From Planctomycetota bacterium (lineage in GTDB: Bacteria; Planctomycetota; UBA1135; UBA2386): a stretch of 26,749 nucleotides of DNA. Positions 14,456-21,738 of the stretch are shown piece after piece. Both the position numbers and the translations under genes were made by a program. The stretch's first letter is position 1; the number at the start of each line of letters is the position of its first letter. The notes beneath the pieces are model-generated. The model did no database searches. It saw nothing but the letters and a program-made list of their open reading frames with translations, and was not told the origin of the DNA. The DNA lies in contig JAEUHU010000094.1 in the NCBI GenBank assembly GCA_016793305.1, forward strand, positions 1-26,749. Direction: 5' to 3'.

Positions 14456-15910
14456 TCACTTCTTCGGCTGCTGGCCGGGCTCGCGGCCGTGCTCGATCTT
14501 CGGCCAGCGCTCGCCGTAGAGGAACGTCGGCGACTGCTCGAAGTCGTGGCACTGCGTGCAGAGCTGCGACTTGGTGACGCCGCCCAGGATGCCGAGCGGC
14601 TTCTTGCCGCCGGTCTGCACGTGCTCGAGGCCCGCCCCGTGGCAGCGTTCGCAGCCGACCCCGATCAGGTCGGGCGTCTCCTCCGCCGAGACGAAGCCGG
14701 TCTGCTCGCCGAAGCCGACCACGTGGCAGCTGACGCAGTCCGGATAGGCGGTCACCGGCCAGCCGTAGCGCTTCGGGTCCTTCTCGGCTTCGACCAGGGT
14801 CTGCCACGCGTGCGCGTGCTTGCTCTTCTCGTAGGCTGCGTACGCGGTCGGGTGGCAGGTCTTGCACATCTGGCTGCCGACGTAGCTCGAGCCGTTGGCG
14901 GTCGGGTGCTGGCGCACCATGCGCGCGAGCACGCCGTCCTGTTGCACGAAGCGGCGGTGCTCGAGGATCCACTCCTTGGCCTGCGGGTCGCCGCCGCCGC
15001 CCGGGATCGTCTTGCTGCCGGCGAGCGGGATCACTTCGCAGGCGATGCGCGAACGATCGCCGTCGCGGTGCAGCCAGATGTCGAGCAGCTCGCGGCCGCG
15101 CGTGCCGGCGCTGACCACCGGCACGTCGTCGACCAGCGTCGGCGTCGGACTCGGCTCGATGACACCGCGGTCGACGGACACCACGAGGTCGGGGCGAGGG
15201 GTCAGCTGCGGGAGCAGCTTGCGGATCTGCACGTCGTCGCCGTGCACGAACAGGATCCGGCGGGTCGCCGCGTCGCTGCCGTCGAGCGCCTTGCGCCAGG
15301 CGTCGACGGGCGGCAGCAGCGCCAGGCCCGACTCCTCGCCGCGCAGGGCCTCGGGCAGTTCGAGCAGCAGCGAGGCGATGCGCACGCGCACGTCGCGCAC
15401 CGTCTTCTCGACGAACGGCCGCGCCGGCCAGCCCTCGGCCTTCGCGACCACGTCGCTGGCGATCAGCGGGGCGCCGTCGAGGAACGCCGCCCATTGGTCG
15501 CGCGGCAGTGCCAGGTCGCGTGGCCCGACCCCGAGCGCGTCGTACTTGCCCATGTCGACCAGCAGCTGGCGGATGGTCAGCAGCTTCAGGCCGTCGAGTT
15601 CGGTCGCCGTCTCGACCAGGTCGCCGCCTTCGAGCAGCAGGTCGTAGTCGCGGCGTTCGCCGATGTGCTGCAGCCGGCGCGCCAGGCCGCCGAGCTGGCC
15701 GCTGGCGCAGCCGCACGGTTCGAGCCGGCCCGACAGGCTGCCCGAGACCAACAGGTGGATGCGGTCGCGCGGCGGGGCCAGCGGGTCCTGGGTGGCGGCG
15801 GGGGTCGGGTTCTGCGGGCGCGGCTGCGACGGATCGCCGCACTGGCTCAGGGTCGCCACGGTGGTCGACAGGGCGAGCGCCAGCAGCGAAGCGGACAGGA
15901 CGGAGGTCAT
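14456..15910 (-). CDS. Exported tetraheme cytochrome c with UshA/5'-nucleotidase-like N-terminal half
   Basis: 484 aa with a signal peptide (about 1-20). Residues about 50-300 resemble the metallophosphatase-like front half of large bacterial multiheme cytochromes: VSGSLSGRLEPCGC then GQLGGLARR (55-79), LLLEGGDL (91-98) and FVHGDD (221-226). The C-terminal part has four CxxCH heme sites: C349-H353, C392-H396, C420-H424 and C451-H455, in a cytochrome c554-like setting (MCKTCHPTAYAAYEKSKHAHAW). It should carry electrons in the periplasm; the N-terminal half may lack phosphatase activity. Its ATG overlaps the stop of the DUF1573 lipoprotein gene (ATGA), so the two are translated as a unit. The partner oxidoreductase is not in the window. 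Confidence 0.9.
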   Translation of the reverse strand: MTSVLSASLLALALSTTVATLSQCGDPSQPRPQNPTPAATQDPLAPPRDRIHLLVSGSLSGRLEPCGCASGQLGGLARRLQHIGERRDYDLLLEGGDLVETATELDGLKLLTIRQLLVDMGKYDALGVGPRDLALPRDQWAAFLDGAPLIASDVVAKAEGWPARPFVEKTVRDVRVRIASLLLELPEALRGEESGLALLPPVDAWRKALDGSDAATRRILFVHGDDVQIRKLLPQLTPRPDLVVSVDRGVIEPSPTPTLVDDVPVVSAGTRGRELLDIWLHRDGDRSRIACEVIPLAGSKTIPGGGGDPQAKEWILEHRRFVQQDGVLARMVRQHPTANGSSYVGSQMCKTCHPTAYAAYEKSKHAHAWQTLVEAEKDPKRYGWPVTAYPDCVSCHVVGFGEQTGFVSAEETPDLIGVGCERCHGAGLEHVQTGGKKPLGILGGVTKSQLCTQCHDFEQSPTFLYGERWPKIEHGREPGQQPKK

Positions 15911-17055
15911 GGGTCCTTCTTGGGAGAGTAGACGAGTTCGATCGGCAGCAGCGCCTCGCCGATGCCGGTCTTGGTCAGCTCGAGGCTGCCGCGCAGCGGG
16001 TCGGTGAGGCCACCGAGGCAGCGCACGTGCACGCGGCGTTGGCGGGGTTGGTCCTGGATCGGCTCGAAGGTGACGGCGAAGTGGGCCCCGAGGTCGCGGC
16101 CGTCCTCGGCGACGATCCGGTGGACCACGAACTCCGCGGGTCGCCGTTCGTCGTGGTCGACGACCAGCACGAACTGGCCGAGCGCTTCGGTCGGGGTCTG
16201 TTCACGGCCGGCGATGCTGCGCACCACGACCTTCGCCATCGGTGTGGCCAGCAGGTCCGGCACGACCTTCCAGGTCACCTGGATGGCGGGGCGGTAGCCC
16301 TTCAGGCTGGTGCCGACGTGGACCAGGGCGCGCCGATGGCCGTAGTCGCCGGGCTGGCAGCGCACCCGCAGCACGGTGGCGTCGCCCTTCGGCTCGAGGC
16401 GGGCGGTCAGGGCCGGATCGGTGACCTCCACGGAGCCGAACGTCAGGTCCGGATGCTGCGCATCGCCGCGCAGCGACGTCAGCAGTTCGGGCGTGCGCGA
16501 ACGGGGCACGTTGCCGAAGTCGAGCGACGCGAACGGCTGCAGTTCGATCGGACTCTCGACCCCGAAGTGGACCACGAACGGCCACTGGAAGCGGGTGCTG
16601 GCGTCGGCGTCGGCCAGCGGCTGCAGTACGATGTAGCCGTCGCTCTTGGTGTGCGGCAGGTCGATCGCCTCGCGTTCGCCGGTGTCGATGCGCAGGAACA
16701 GGAACAGTTGCTCGCCGTCGGTCGGCAGGTTGCGCGGCAGTCCACTCGAGTCGAGGAAGCGCACGCTGCCGTCGGGGGCGACCAGCCGCAGGTCGGCGTG
16801 GCCGCACGAGCAGCTGATGTGCACGCGCAACGGCACGCAGGGCTCGCTGAGCTTCGACAGGTCGAGCGGCATCTGGTACTCGCGGATCTCCCCGTGCGGG
16901 ATCATGCCGAAGTCGTGCTCGAGCAGCAGCGGAGCCTTGGCCAAGGGTCTTGCCGGTGGGTTCCGGGCCTCGGGCGGCAGGGTCTTGCTGCGGGACGGTT
17001 CGTCGCCGCAAGCCGTGGCGAACAGCAGCAGGAGGAGCCCGGAGCATCGGCGCAT
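15907..17055 (-). CDS. DUF1573-family lipoprotein
   Basis: 382 aa. The N-terminus MRRCSGLLLLLFATAC-G is a lipoprotein signal with the lipid-modified Cys at 16. Residues about 43-90 fit the DUF1573 pattern (LLEHDFGMIPHGEI...ISCSCGHADL), including the C82-x-C84 pair that sits where the family has CGC. A second Ig-like repeat begins near 177 (FASLDFGNVPRSRTPE), and a third beta-rich block covers about 275-375. The protein is probably an envelope-anchored beta-sandwich. DUF1573 has no established biochemical role. It lies first in a two-gene operon with the tetraheme cytochrome. The only long non-coding stretch of the window lies upstream. Confidence 0.85.
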   Translation of the reverse strand: MRRCSGLLLLLFATACGDEPSRSKTLPPEARNPPARPLAKAPLLLEHDFGMIPHGEIREYQMPLDLSKLSEPCVPLRVHISCSCGHADLRLVAPDGSVRFLDSSGLPRNLPTDGEQLFLFLRIDTGEREAIDLPHTKSDGYIVLQPLADADASTRFQWPFVVHFGVESPIELQPFASLDFGNVPRSRTPELLTSLRGDAQHPDLTFGSVEVTDPALTARLEPKGDATVLRVRCQPGDYGHRRALVHVGTSLKGYRPAIQVTWKVVPDLLATPMAKVVVRSIAGREQTPTEALGQFVLVVDHDERRPAEFVVHRIVAEDGRDLGAHFAVTFEPIQDQPRQRRVHVRCLGGLTDPLRGSLELTKTGIGEALLPIELVYSPKKDP

Positions 17056-17098
17056 GCGCGGCGATAGTAGGCGGCGGGCCGTGCGTTACCTACCGGAG

Positions 17099-17112
17099 CG
17101 GCCCGCGGGCCG
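17099..17112. repeat. 14-bp perfect palindrome
   Basis: CGGCCCGCGGGCCG, whose central 12 bases also occur at 11227-11238. It lies 44 bp upstream of the DUF1573 start codon and could be an operator; chance is hard to exclude at this GC content. Confidence 0.35.
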
Positions 17113-17118
17113 TACAGA

Positions 17119-17156
17119 CTCGCGGCCGTCACCGGGGTGTCGGTGGCGGCCGCGAG
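17119..17156. repeat. Large hairpin with 16-bp stem and 6-base loop
   Basis: Left arm CTCGCGGCCGTCACCG (17119-17134), loop GGGTGT, right arm CGGTGGCGGCCGCGAG (17141-17156). Fifteen pairs are Watson-Crick; the other is T-G, which pairs as U-G in plus-strand RNA but becomes A-C on the minus strand. There is no T-tract on either side. It could be a terminator of the minus-strand kinase operon, part of the DUF1573 leader, or a small plus-strand RNA. Confidence 0.7.
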
Positions 17157-17282
17157 GGTTGCCGGAGTGTCCACCGGAGAGGAGCAAGCGAGGTGCCAGG
17201 TTCGGCGCGAGGATGCTCGCCGATGGCATCGCACGTTCGTCCGGGGTCGGCTCGGGCAGCGCACCCGACCGAGGCAGGGGCA

Positions 17283-17302
17283 CCATGGCGCGGCTGCCAT
17301 GG
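17283..17302. repeat. Inverted repeat CCATGGC / GCCATGG
   Basis: Perfect 7-bp arms at 17283-17289 and 17296-17302 with loop GCGGCT, 76 bp past the stop of the sigma-54 regulator on the minus strand. Function unknown. Confidence 0.4.
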
Positions 17303-17377
17303 GGCGGCGGGGCTGCGCCATCGTGGGGCGCCGTTCCCGGGTGCCGGCCCACCGGCGTTCGCCGCCGTGCGGGAGGC

Positions 17378-18757
17378 TCAGCCAGCGAGGCCGTGCCGCT
17401 TCAGCTTCCGGTGCAGGGTCGTGTAGTCGATCTGCAGGGCCCGCGCCGCAGCGGCCTTGTTGCCGCCGCAGCTGGCGATCGTCGCCACCAGGATCTGCGC
17501 CTCGAGCTGGTCGGACGCCAGGCGCAGCCGTTCGGCCAGCGGCAGGTCGCCCCCGTCGACGGTTCCCGGCTGGAGGATCGTGGTCGTGGACAGCGCCAGG
17601 TCCGGTCCCAGTTCCGGGTCGTCGATCTCGGTCGAGGTCGAGGTCAGCACCGCGCGTCGCACCGCGTTGCGCAGTTCGCGCAGGTTGCCCGGCCACGGCT
17701 GGCGGCACAGCTGCTGCTCGGCCGACGCCGTGAACCCCTGCACCGAACGGCCGAGTTCGAGGTTGGCCTCGGCGAGGAACAGCCGCGCGAAGTGGACGAT
17801 GTCGTCCGGGCGTTCGCGCAGTGGCGGCAGCGCCACCTGGAACTCGGCGATGCGGTGGTACAGGTCGACGCGGAAGCGGCCGGCGGTGACGTCGGCGGCG
17901 AGATCGGCGTTGGTGGCGCAGACCAAGCGGGCGCGGAACGGCACCGGCTGCGTGCCGCCGACCGGCACCACGGCCCGTTCCTGCAGCGCGCGCAGCAGCT
18001 TCGCCTGCAACGCCAACGGCAGGTTGCCGAGTTCGTCGAGGAACAGCGTGCCGCCGTCGGCGGTCGCGAACAGGCCGGTACGTGCCCGGTCCGCCCCGGT
18101 GAAGGCGCCCTTCTCGTGGCCGAACAATTGGCTCTCGAGCAGTGGTTCGGGCAGGGCCCCGCAGTCGACCGCGACGAACGGGCCGTTCTGCAGCGGCGAC
18201 AGTGCGTGCAGCGCGCGAGCCGCCACTTCCTTGCCCGTGCCCGACTCGCCGCGCAGCAGCACCGCGACGCTGGTCTGTGGCGCCACCAGCTCGAGGTGGC
18301 GGCGCAGTTCCTGGGCGCGGCGGCTCGGGCCGAAGTCGAGGTGCACCCCGCCCTGGCTGCTGCGCAGCTGCTGCACCTCACGGCGGAGCGCGTGCTGTTC
18401 GGCGGCGCGCCGCACGGTCAGCAGCAGGCGGGCGGCGTCGAACGGCTTCGCCTGGTAGTCGAAGGCGCCTTCCTTGATCGCGTCGACCGCGGTTGCGAGG
18501 TCCTCGACGGCGCTCAGCAGCACGACCGGCAGGTCCGGGCTGCGCTTGCGCAACGTGCGCAGCAGTTCGATCCCGGGCAGGCGCGGCATGCGCATGTCGC
18601 TGAGCACCACGTCGGGGGCGGCTTCGTCGAGGCGGGCCAGCGCCTCGTCGCCGTCGCCGGCTTCGTGCACGACGAAGCCCTCGTCCTCGAACAGACCGCG
18701 CAGCATCCAGCGCAGGTCGGGTTCGTCGTCGACGATCAGCAGCTGGTGGCGGCCCAT
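17378..18757 (-). CDS. Sigma-54-dependent NtrC-family response regulator
   Basis: 459 aa in the standard three-domain order. The receiver (1-120) has acidic residues D10, D11, the phospho-acceptor D54 (SDMRMP), S83 and K105. The AAA+ domain (about 140-365) has Walker A GESGTGKE (171-178), the sigma-54 contact loop GAFTGA (218-223) and Walker B LFLDE (239-243). A Fis-type helix-turn-helix ends the protein (AAARALQIDYTTLHRKLKRHG). All activator elements are intact, so it should open sigma-54 promoters when phosphorylated. Its start lies inside the end of the histidine kinase gene (22-bp overlap), marking the two as a pair. Target genes are not evident; I found no good -24/-12 site in the window. 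Confidence 0.95.
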   Translation of the reverse strand: MGRHQLLIVDDEPDLRWMLRGLFEDEGFVVHEAGDGDEALARLDEAAPDVVLSDMRMPRLPGIELLRTLRKRSPDLPVVLLSAVEDLATAVDAIKEGAFDYQAKPFDAARLLLTVRRAAEQHALRREVQQLRSSQGGVHLDFGPSRRAQELRRHLELVAPQTSVAVLLRGESGTGKEVAARALHALSPLQNGPFVAVDCGALPEPLLESQLFGHEKGAFTGADRARTGLFATADGGTLFLDELGNLPLALQAKLLRALQERAVVPVGGTQPVPFRARLVCATNADLAADVTAGRFRVDLYHRIAEFQVALPPLRERPDDIVHFARLFLAEANLELGRSVQGFTASAEQQLCRQPWPGNLRELRNAVRRAVLTSTSTEIDDPELGPDLALSTTTILQPGTVDGGDLPLAERLRLASDQLEAQILVATIASCGGNKAAAARALQIDYTTLHRKLKRHGLAG

Positions 18758-19974
18758 GCGGCCGTCTCATCGGCGTTGGTGCCGCGTGCGGCTGAGTCCG
18801 GTTCGCTTGGCAACGCCAACACCGCCCGGGTGCCGCCGCGCTGGCGCGGATAGAGCCGCAGGGTGCCGCCGAGCTCGTTGGCGATCCGGCGGCAGCTCGG
18901 CAGGCCGAGCCCGGTGCCGTTCGCCTTGGTGGTGAAGAACGGCGTGAAGCGCTCGCGCTGCACCTCGGCGGGCAGGCCCTGGCCGCGGTCCTCGACCAGG
19001 AGCAGCACGCCAGCGCCGTGTCGGCGGTGCACGGCACGGGCGCGCAGCACCACGCGGTCGGCTTCGCCCCGGCCGGCCTGGACCGCGTTCAGCGCCAGGT
19101 TCAGCAGCGCCTGGGTCAGCAGCGTGCGGTCGGTCGCGAGCCGTGGCGAGCCAGGGCCTCGTTGGGTCGACAGCTCGGTGCGGCGGCGGCGCGCTTCGAC
19201 CTGCAGCAGGCCCTGCACCTCGGCGAGCACCTCGTGGACCGGCACGTCGCGTTCGACGCGACGGCGCGGCCGCGCCAGGTCGATCAGCGCCTGGATCGTC
19301 TGGTCGGCCTTGTCGACGTTGCGCTGGATCACCGCGGTGTGCTCGGCGATCTCCTCGCGGCTCCGGGCCCTGCGGCACATCGACTCGGCGGTGCCCTTGA
19401 CGATGGTCAGCGGATTGCGCAGGTCGTGGGCGATGCTGGCGGCGAGTTCGCCGAGCATGCCGCGGCGATCGGCCTCGACGAGCCGGTGCTCGAGCTGGCT
19501 CTTCGCGGACTCGGCCAATTGCAGCCGACCGCTCTGCTGGGCGTAGTGCTCCCCGAGCAGGCTGTGGCTCTGCAGCACCTGCGGCAACCACAGCATCAGG
19601 CCGTACGAGACCAGGGTCGTGCCGAGCAGGAACATCGCGCCCCGTTCGCACACCTCGCACAGGTAGGCATACGCCGGGTGGTCGCCCTGGCTGCCGGCGA
19701 GCTGGATCGAAGCGCTGGTCGCGAAGCCGAGCGTCAGCACCAGGAAGCCGCTGCGCACGAGTCGCATCGACGGCGACTGCAAGGCCGGGCTCGTGCGCGT
19801 GGTGCGCCAGAAGAACCACGTCAGCAGCGCGAAGTAGGCGGTGCGTACCAGCACGCCGAGCAGCGGCGGCGGGCTGGGCCAGGCCATCAGCACCGTCGAC
19901 ACCGTCAACAGGGCGCAGCTGCTGCGGGTGCCCGGCAGCCTCGTCGAGGCCTCGGGGAGGGTGGGGGAAGCCAT
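18736..19974 (-). CDS. Membrane histidine kinase with periplasmic CxxC loop
   Basis: 412 aa. Four hydrophobic segments at about 19-32, 38-56, 75-93 and 112-130; the basic 57-74 loop should face the cytoplasm, placing the 94-111 loop outside. That loop holds H99, C106 and C109 (LCEVCERG). A short coiled linker leads to HisKA with H183 (IAHDLRNPLT), then HATPase: N box with N296, G1 DRGQGLP (329-335), F box FTPFFTTK (343-350) and G2 GTGLGLP (353-359). It is the cognate kinase of the overlapping NtrC-type regulator. The input is unknown; the CxxC could sense redox or metal. It lies 58 bp after the amidase gene on the same strand, so the three may form one operon. Confidence 0.93.
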   Translation of the reverse strand: MASPTLPEASTRLPGTRSSCALLTVSTVLMAWPSPPPLLGVLVRTAYFALLTWFFWRTTRTSPALQSPSMRLVRSGFLVLTLGFATSASIQLAGSQGDHPAYAYLCEVCERGAMFLLGTTLVSYGLMLWLPQVLQSHSLLGEHYAQQSGRLQLAESAKSQLEHRLVEADRRGMLGELAASIAHDLRNPLTIVKGTAESMCRRARSREEIAEHTAVIQRNVDKADQTIQALIDLARPRRRVERDVPVHEVLAEVQGLLQVEARRRRTELSTQRGPGSPRLATDRTLLTQALLNLALNAVQAGRGEADRVVLRARAVHRRHGAGVLLLVEDRGQGLPAEVQRERFTPFFTTKANGTGLGLPSCRRIANELGGTLRLYPRQRGGTRAVLALPSEPDSAARGTNADETAAWAATSC

Positions 19975-20032
19975 GCCGACCTATCGGCCGGCCGACCGAC
20001 GGGGTTGTTGCCCTTCCCGGCTGACGAGCGGT

Positions 20033-21109
20033 TCACTCCGTCGTGACGACGGCGACGCGGGCCTGGCTGCGCTGCAAGCTGCGCTGCAGGCGCGCGACCG
20101 CGGGCTCGACCAGCGGCCCCGGGCACTCGGTGTTCTTGAAGTGGCTGTGGCAGTAGAGGTCGTCGGCCTGCAGCTGGTACCGCTGCATCAGGTGGCGCAC
20201 CAGTCGCTCCATCGCCGCGAGTTGCTCGTCGCTCGGCGGCTGGCCCACACGACCTGGCATGAAGTTGCCCAGCAAGCAGATGCCGACGTTGCCGAGGTTG
20301 TTGTCGCCGCTCGCATGGGCGCCTTGGAAGCGCAGGTCGCGGCCCTGCCAGACTCGGCCCGACGGGTCGATCAGGAAGTGGTAGCCGATGTCGCCATAGC
20401 CGCGCGTGCCCATGTGGTCGCGCTGGATGTGCTGGATCTGCTTCGCGCACGCGGCGGGCCGTGGGTCGCGCAGCAGCATCGCCGAGTGGTGGATGGTGAC
20501 GCGGGTCACCTTGCCCATCGCGTCGAGGTTGCCGCGATTGGGTTGATTGGCGCTCCAGGAAGCGCGAGGCGAGATCGCCAGTCCGGCCTCGACGGCCGGC
20601 ACCGTGGCCGGGGTCGGGGCGACCATGCGCAGGCGGCGCTGCAGTTCGGGATCGATGGCCAGGGCGAGAGCCCGTTCGAGGTCGTAGCTGCCGCGTTCGG
20701 GCTTGCCTTGCTGGCGGTAGGCCTCGGCACGCAGGTAGCGCGCGAACGCTTCGTCGTTGGCCGATGGCTTGCTGGGGCCGAACAACACTTCGCTGGTGGC
20801 GTCGAGCGCCGATTGCGGGTGGTGCAGCGACAGCTCGAGCCAGGCGCGACGCAGCAGGGCCGGCACGGTGCGGTTCCGGCCGAGGCGTTCGAGCTCGACC
20901 TCGGCGCCCATGGCGGAATCGCCCAGGATGCTCTGGGTGGTCGCCGCCTCGGGGGCGCTGTAGGCGTTGGGACGGGTCGGGGTCGCACACGCAGCCGTCA
21001 CCAGCAGCAGCCACAGGCCGCAGACGGTTCGGGTCCACGCGAGCGAACGCGCGTTCGGAGCGGACGGACGAGACCTGGCGCGGAGTACGCGCGATGCACG
21101 GATCAACAC
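20033..21109 (-). CDS. Lipoprotein N-acetylmuramoyl-L-alanine amidase (Amidase_2/PGRP fold)
   Basis: 358 aa from the GTG at 21109, chosen because AGGAGGG lies eight bases upstream; the frame is open further to 21316 but without such a site and with a Pro/Arg-rich tail unlike protein. The N-terminus has a long basic region, then LWLLLVTAAC with lipid-attachment Cys at 41. Residues about 60-160 are helical and resemble TPR-like pairs. The amidase domain covers about 180-335: zinc ligand region VTIHHS (H207/H208), YHFLIDPSGRVWQGRD (about 243-258), AHA...NLGNVGICLLGNF and the end motif CHSHFKNTECPG, with H321/H323 and C329. It should cut the MurNAc-L-Ala bond of peptidoglycan. It is divergent from the partner-switch operon. 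Confidence 0.9.
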   Translation of the reverse strand: MLIRASRVLRARSRPSAPNARSLAWTRTVCGLWLLLVTAACATPTRPNAYSAPEAATTQSILGDSAMGAEVELERLGRNRTVPALLRRAWLELSLHHPQSALDATSEVLFGPSKPSANDEAFARYLRAEAYRQQGKPERGSYDLERALALAIDPELQRRLRMVAPTPATVPAVEAGLAISPRASWSANQPNRGNLDAMGKVTRVTIHHSAMLLRDPRPAACAKQIQHIQRDHMGTRGYGDIGYHFLIDPSGRVWQGRDLRFQGAHASGDNNLGNVGICLLGNFMPGRVGQPPSDEQLAAMERLVRHLMQRYQLQADDLYCHSHFKNTECPGPLVEPAVARLQRSLQRSQARVAVVTTE

Positions 21110-21117
21110 GGAAACAG

Positions 21118-21124
21118 CCCTCCT
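21118..21124 (-). promoter_or_regulatory. Ribosome binding site deciding the amidase start
   Basis: On the minus strand this reads AGGAGGG, eight bases before the GTG at 21109-21107. It is much better than anything before the upstream in-frame starts, so it fixes the amidase N-terminus and puts the lipobox at residue 41. Confidence 0.7.
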
Positions 21125-21131
21125 GCGTCGA

Positions 21132-21222
21132 GTCCCGGGCCGGGACGGGCGACGCCGCGGGACGGAGGCTACTGCCGGGGACGTCCCGATGCCATGGCCA
21201 GGCTCCTGTCCCCCAGGGGACC
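21132..21222. promoter_or_regulatory. Cluster of GGGAC/GTCCC pentamers in a divergent promoter region
   Basis: Seven copies of GGGAC or its complement lie in 91 bp: 21132, 21142, 21159, 21179, 21184, 21209 and 21218 (first base). Six form three inverted pairs: GTCCCG-GGC-CGGGAC (21132-21146), GGGACGTCCC (21179-21188) and GTCCCC-CA-GGGGAC (21209-21222). Base composition alone would predict well under one copy. The cluster sits midway between the amidase start (21109) and the GHKL kinase start (21288), as expected for operators or repeated promoter elements acting on both. Confidence 0.45.
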
Positions 21223-21287
21223 GGTCCAAGGCTTTGCAGCAAGGCTCAGGGCCGGGAGGGTGTGGGCCGATAAGGCGGGTCGACGCC

Positions 21288-21731
21288 ATGTTCTCACAGG
21301 TCGCCATCAAGCTCACGGGTCCGATGGACCATCTCCGGCTCGTCTGGCAGGCCGGGGAGACGCTGCTCGACTCGGTCGTTTTCGAGGAGGACCCGGAAGG
21401 GCAGCGCTACAACGTCCTGCTGGCCCTGCAGGAGATGGTCACCAACGTGCTCCGGCACGGCTACCGGCTCGACGATTCGCAGCCGGTCGAGGTGGTGTTC
21501 TCGCTGAGCGACGACAGCCTGCAGATCGAGGTCCGCGACCAGGGGCCCGAGTTCGATCCGCTCGCCTACGACAGCTCGGGGGTCGACCAGGCGGAAGGGA
21601 TGCCCACCGAGTCCGGTGGCTACGGGATCCACATCGCCCGGCTGGTCATGGATCGGCTCGACTATCGCCGCGACGCCGGTTGGAACATCCTGCGCATGAC
21701 CAAGAGCGTGCGCGTCTCTGCCACCACGTGA
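21288..21731 (+). CDS. GHKL ATP-binding protein, RsbW/anti-sigma-type kinase
   Basis: 147 aa, the normal length of RsbW/SpoIIAB-like switch kinases. The N box is E49...N53 (LQEMVTNVLRHGY), G1 is D84-Q-G86 and G2 is GGYGIHIARL (110-119). Such proteins phosphorylate an anti-anti-sigma STAS protein on Ser/Thr and hold a sigma factor or other partner. No Shine-Dalgarno is obvious before the ATG at 21288. It is followed after seven bases by a SpoIIE-type phosphatase gene, its expected functional opposite. The STAS partner and the sigma factor are not in the window, so the target is unknown. Confidence 0.88.
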   Translation: MFSQVAIKLTGPMDHLRLVWQAGETLLDSVVFEEDPEGQRYNVLLALQEMVTNVLRHGYRLDDSQPVEVVFSLSDDSLQIEVRDQGPEFDPLAYDSSGVDQAEGMPTESGGYGIHIARLVMDRLDYRRDAGWNILRMTKSVRVSATT

Positions 21732-21738
21732 TCCAGCC

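Larger units (their letters stand above)
17056..17377. other. Gene-free stretch rich in inverted repeats
   Basis: 322 bp between the sigma-54 regulator's stop and the DUF1573 start, both on the minus strand. It holds at least three dyads: CGGCCCGCGGGCCG (17099-17112), a 16-bp-stem hairpin (17119-17156) and CCATGGC...GCCATGG (17283-17302). GCGGGCCGT occurs twice (17074-17082 and 17105-17113). Open frames here are low-complexity and unlike any protein I know. No tRNA fold, -35/-10 pair or T-tract terminator was found. It must hold the promoter of the DUF1573-cytochrome operon and the end of the kinase-regulator transcript. Confidence 0.6.

Noticed and set aside
17086..17352. 88-residue minus-strand open frame in the gene-free stretch
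   Set aside because: Pro/Arg/Gly-rich, no Shine-Dalgarno, no family resemblance, and it spans the large hairpin and other dyads.
21110..21316. Longer amidase N-terminus starting at 21316
   Set aside because: It would run through the divergent promoter region and the GGGAC cluster, adds only Pro/Arg-rich residues before the lipobox, and lacks the AGGAGGG site that fits the GTG at 21109.
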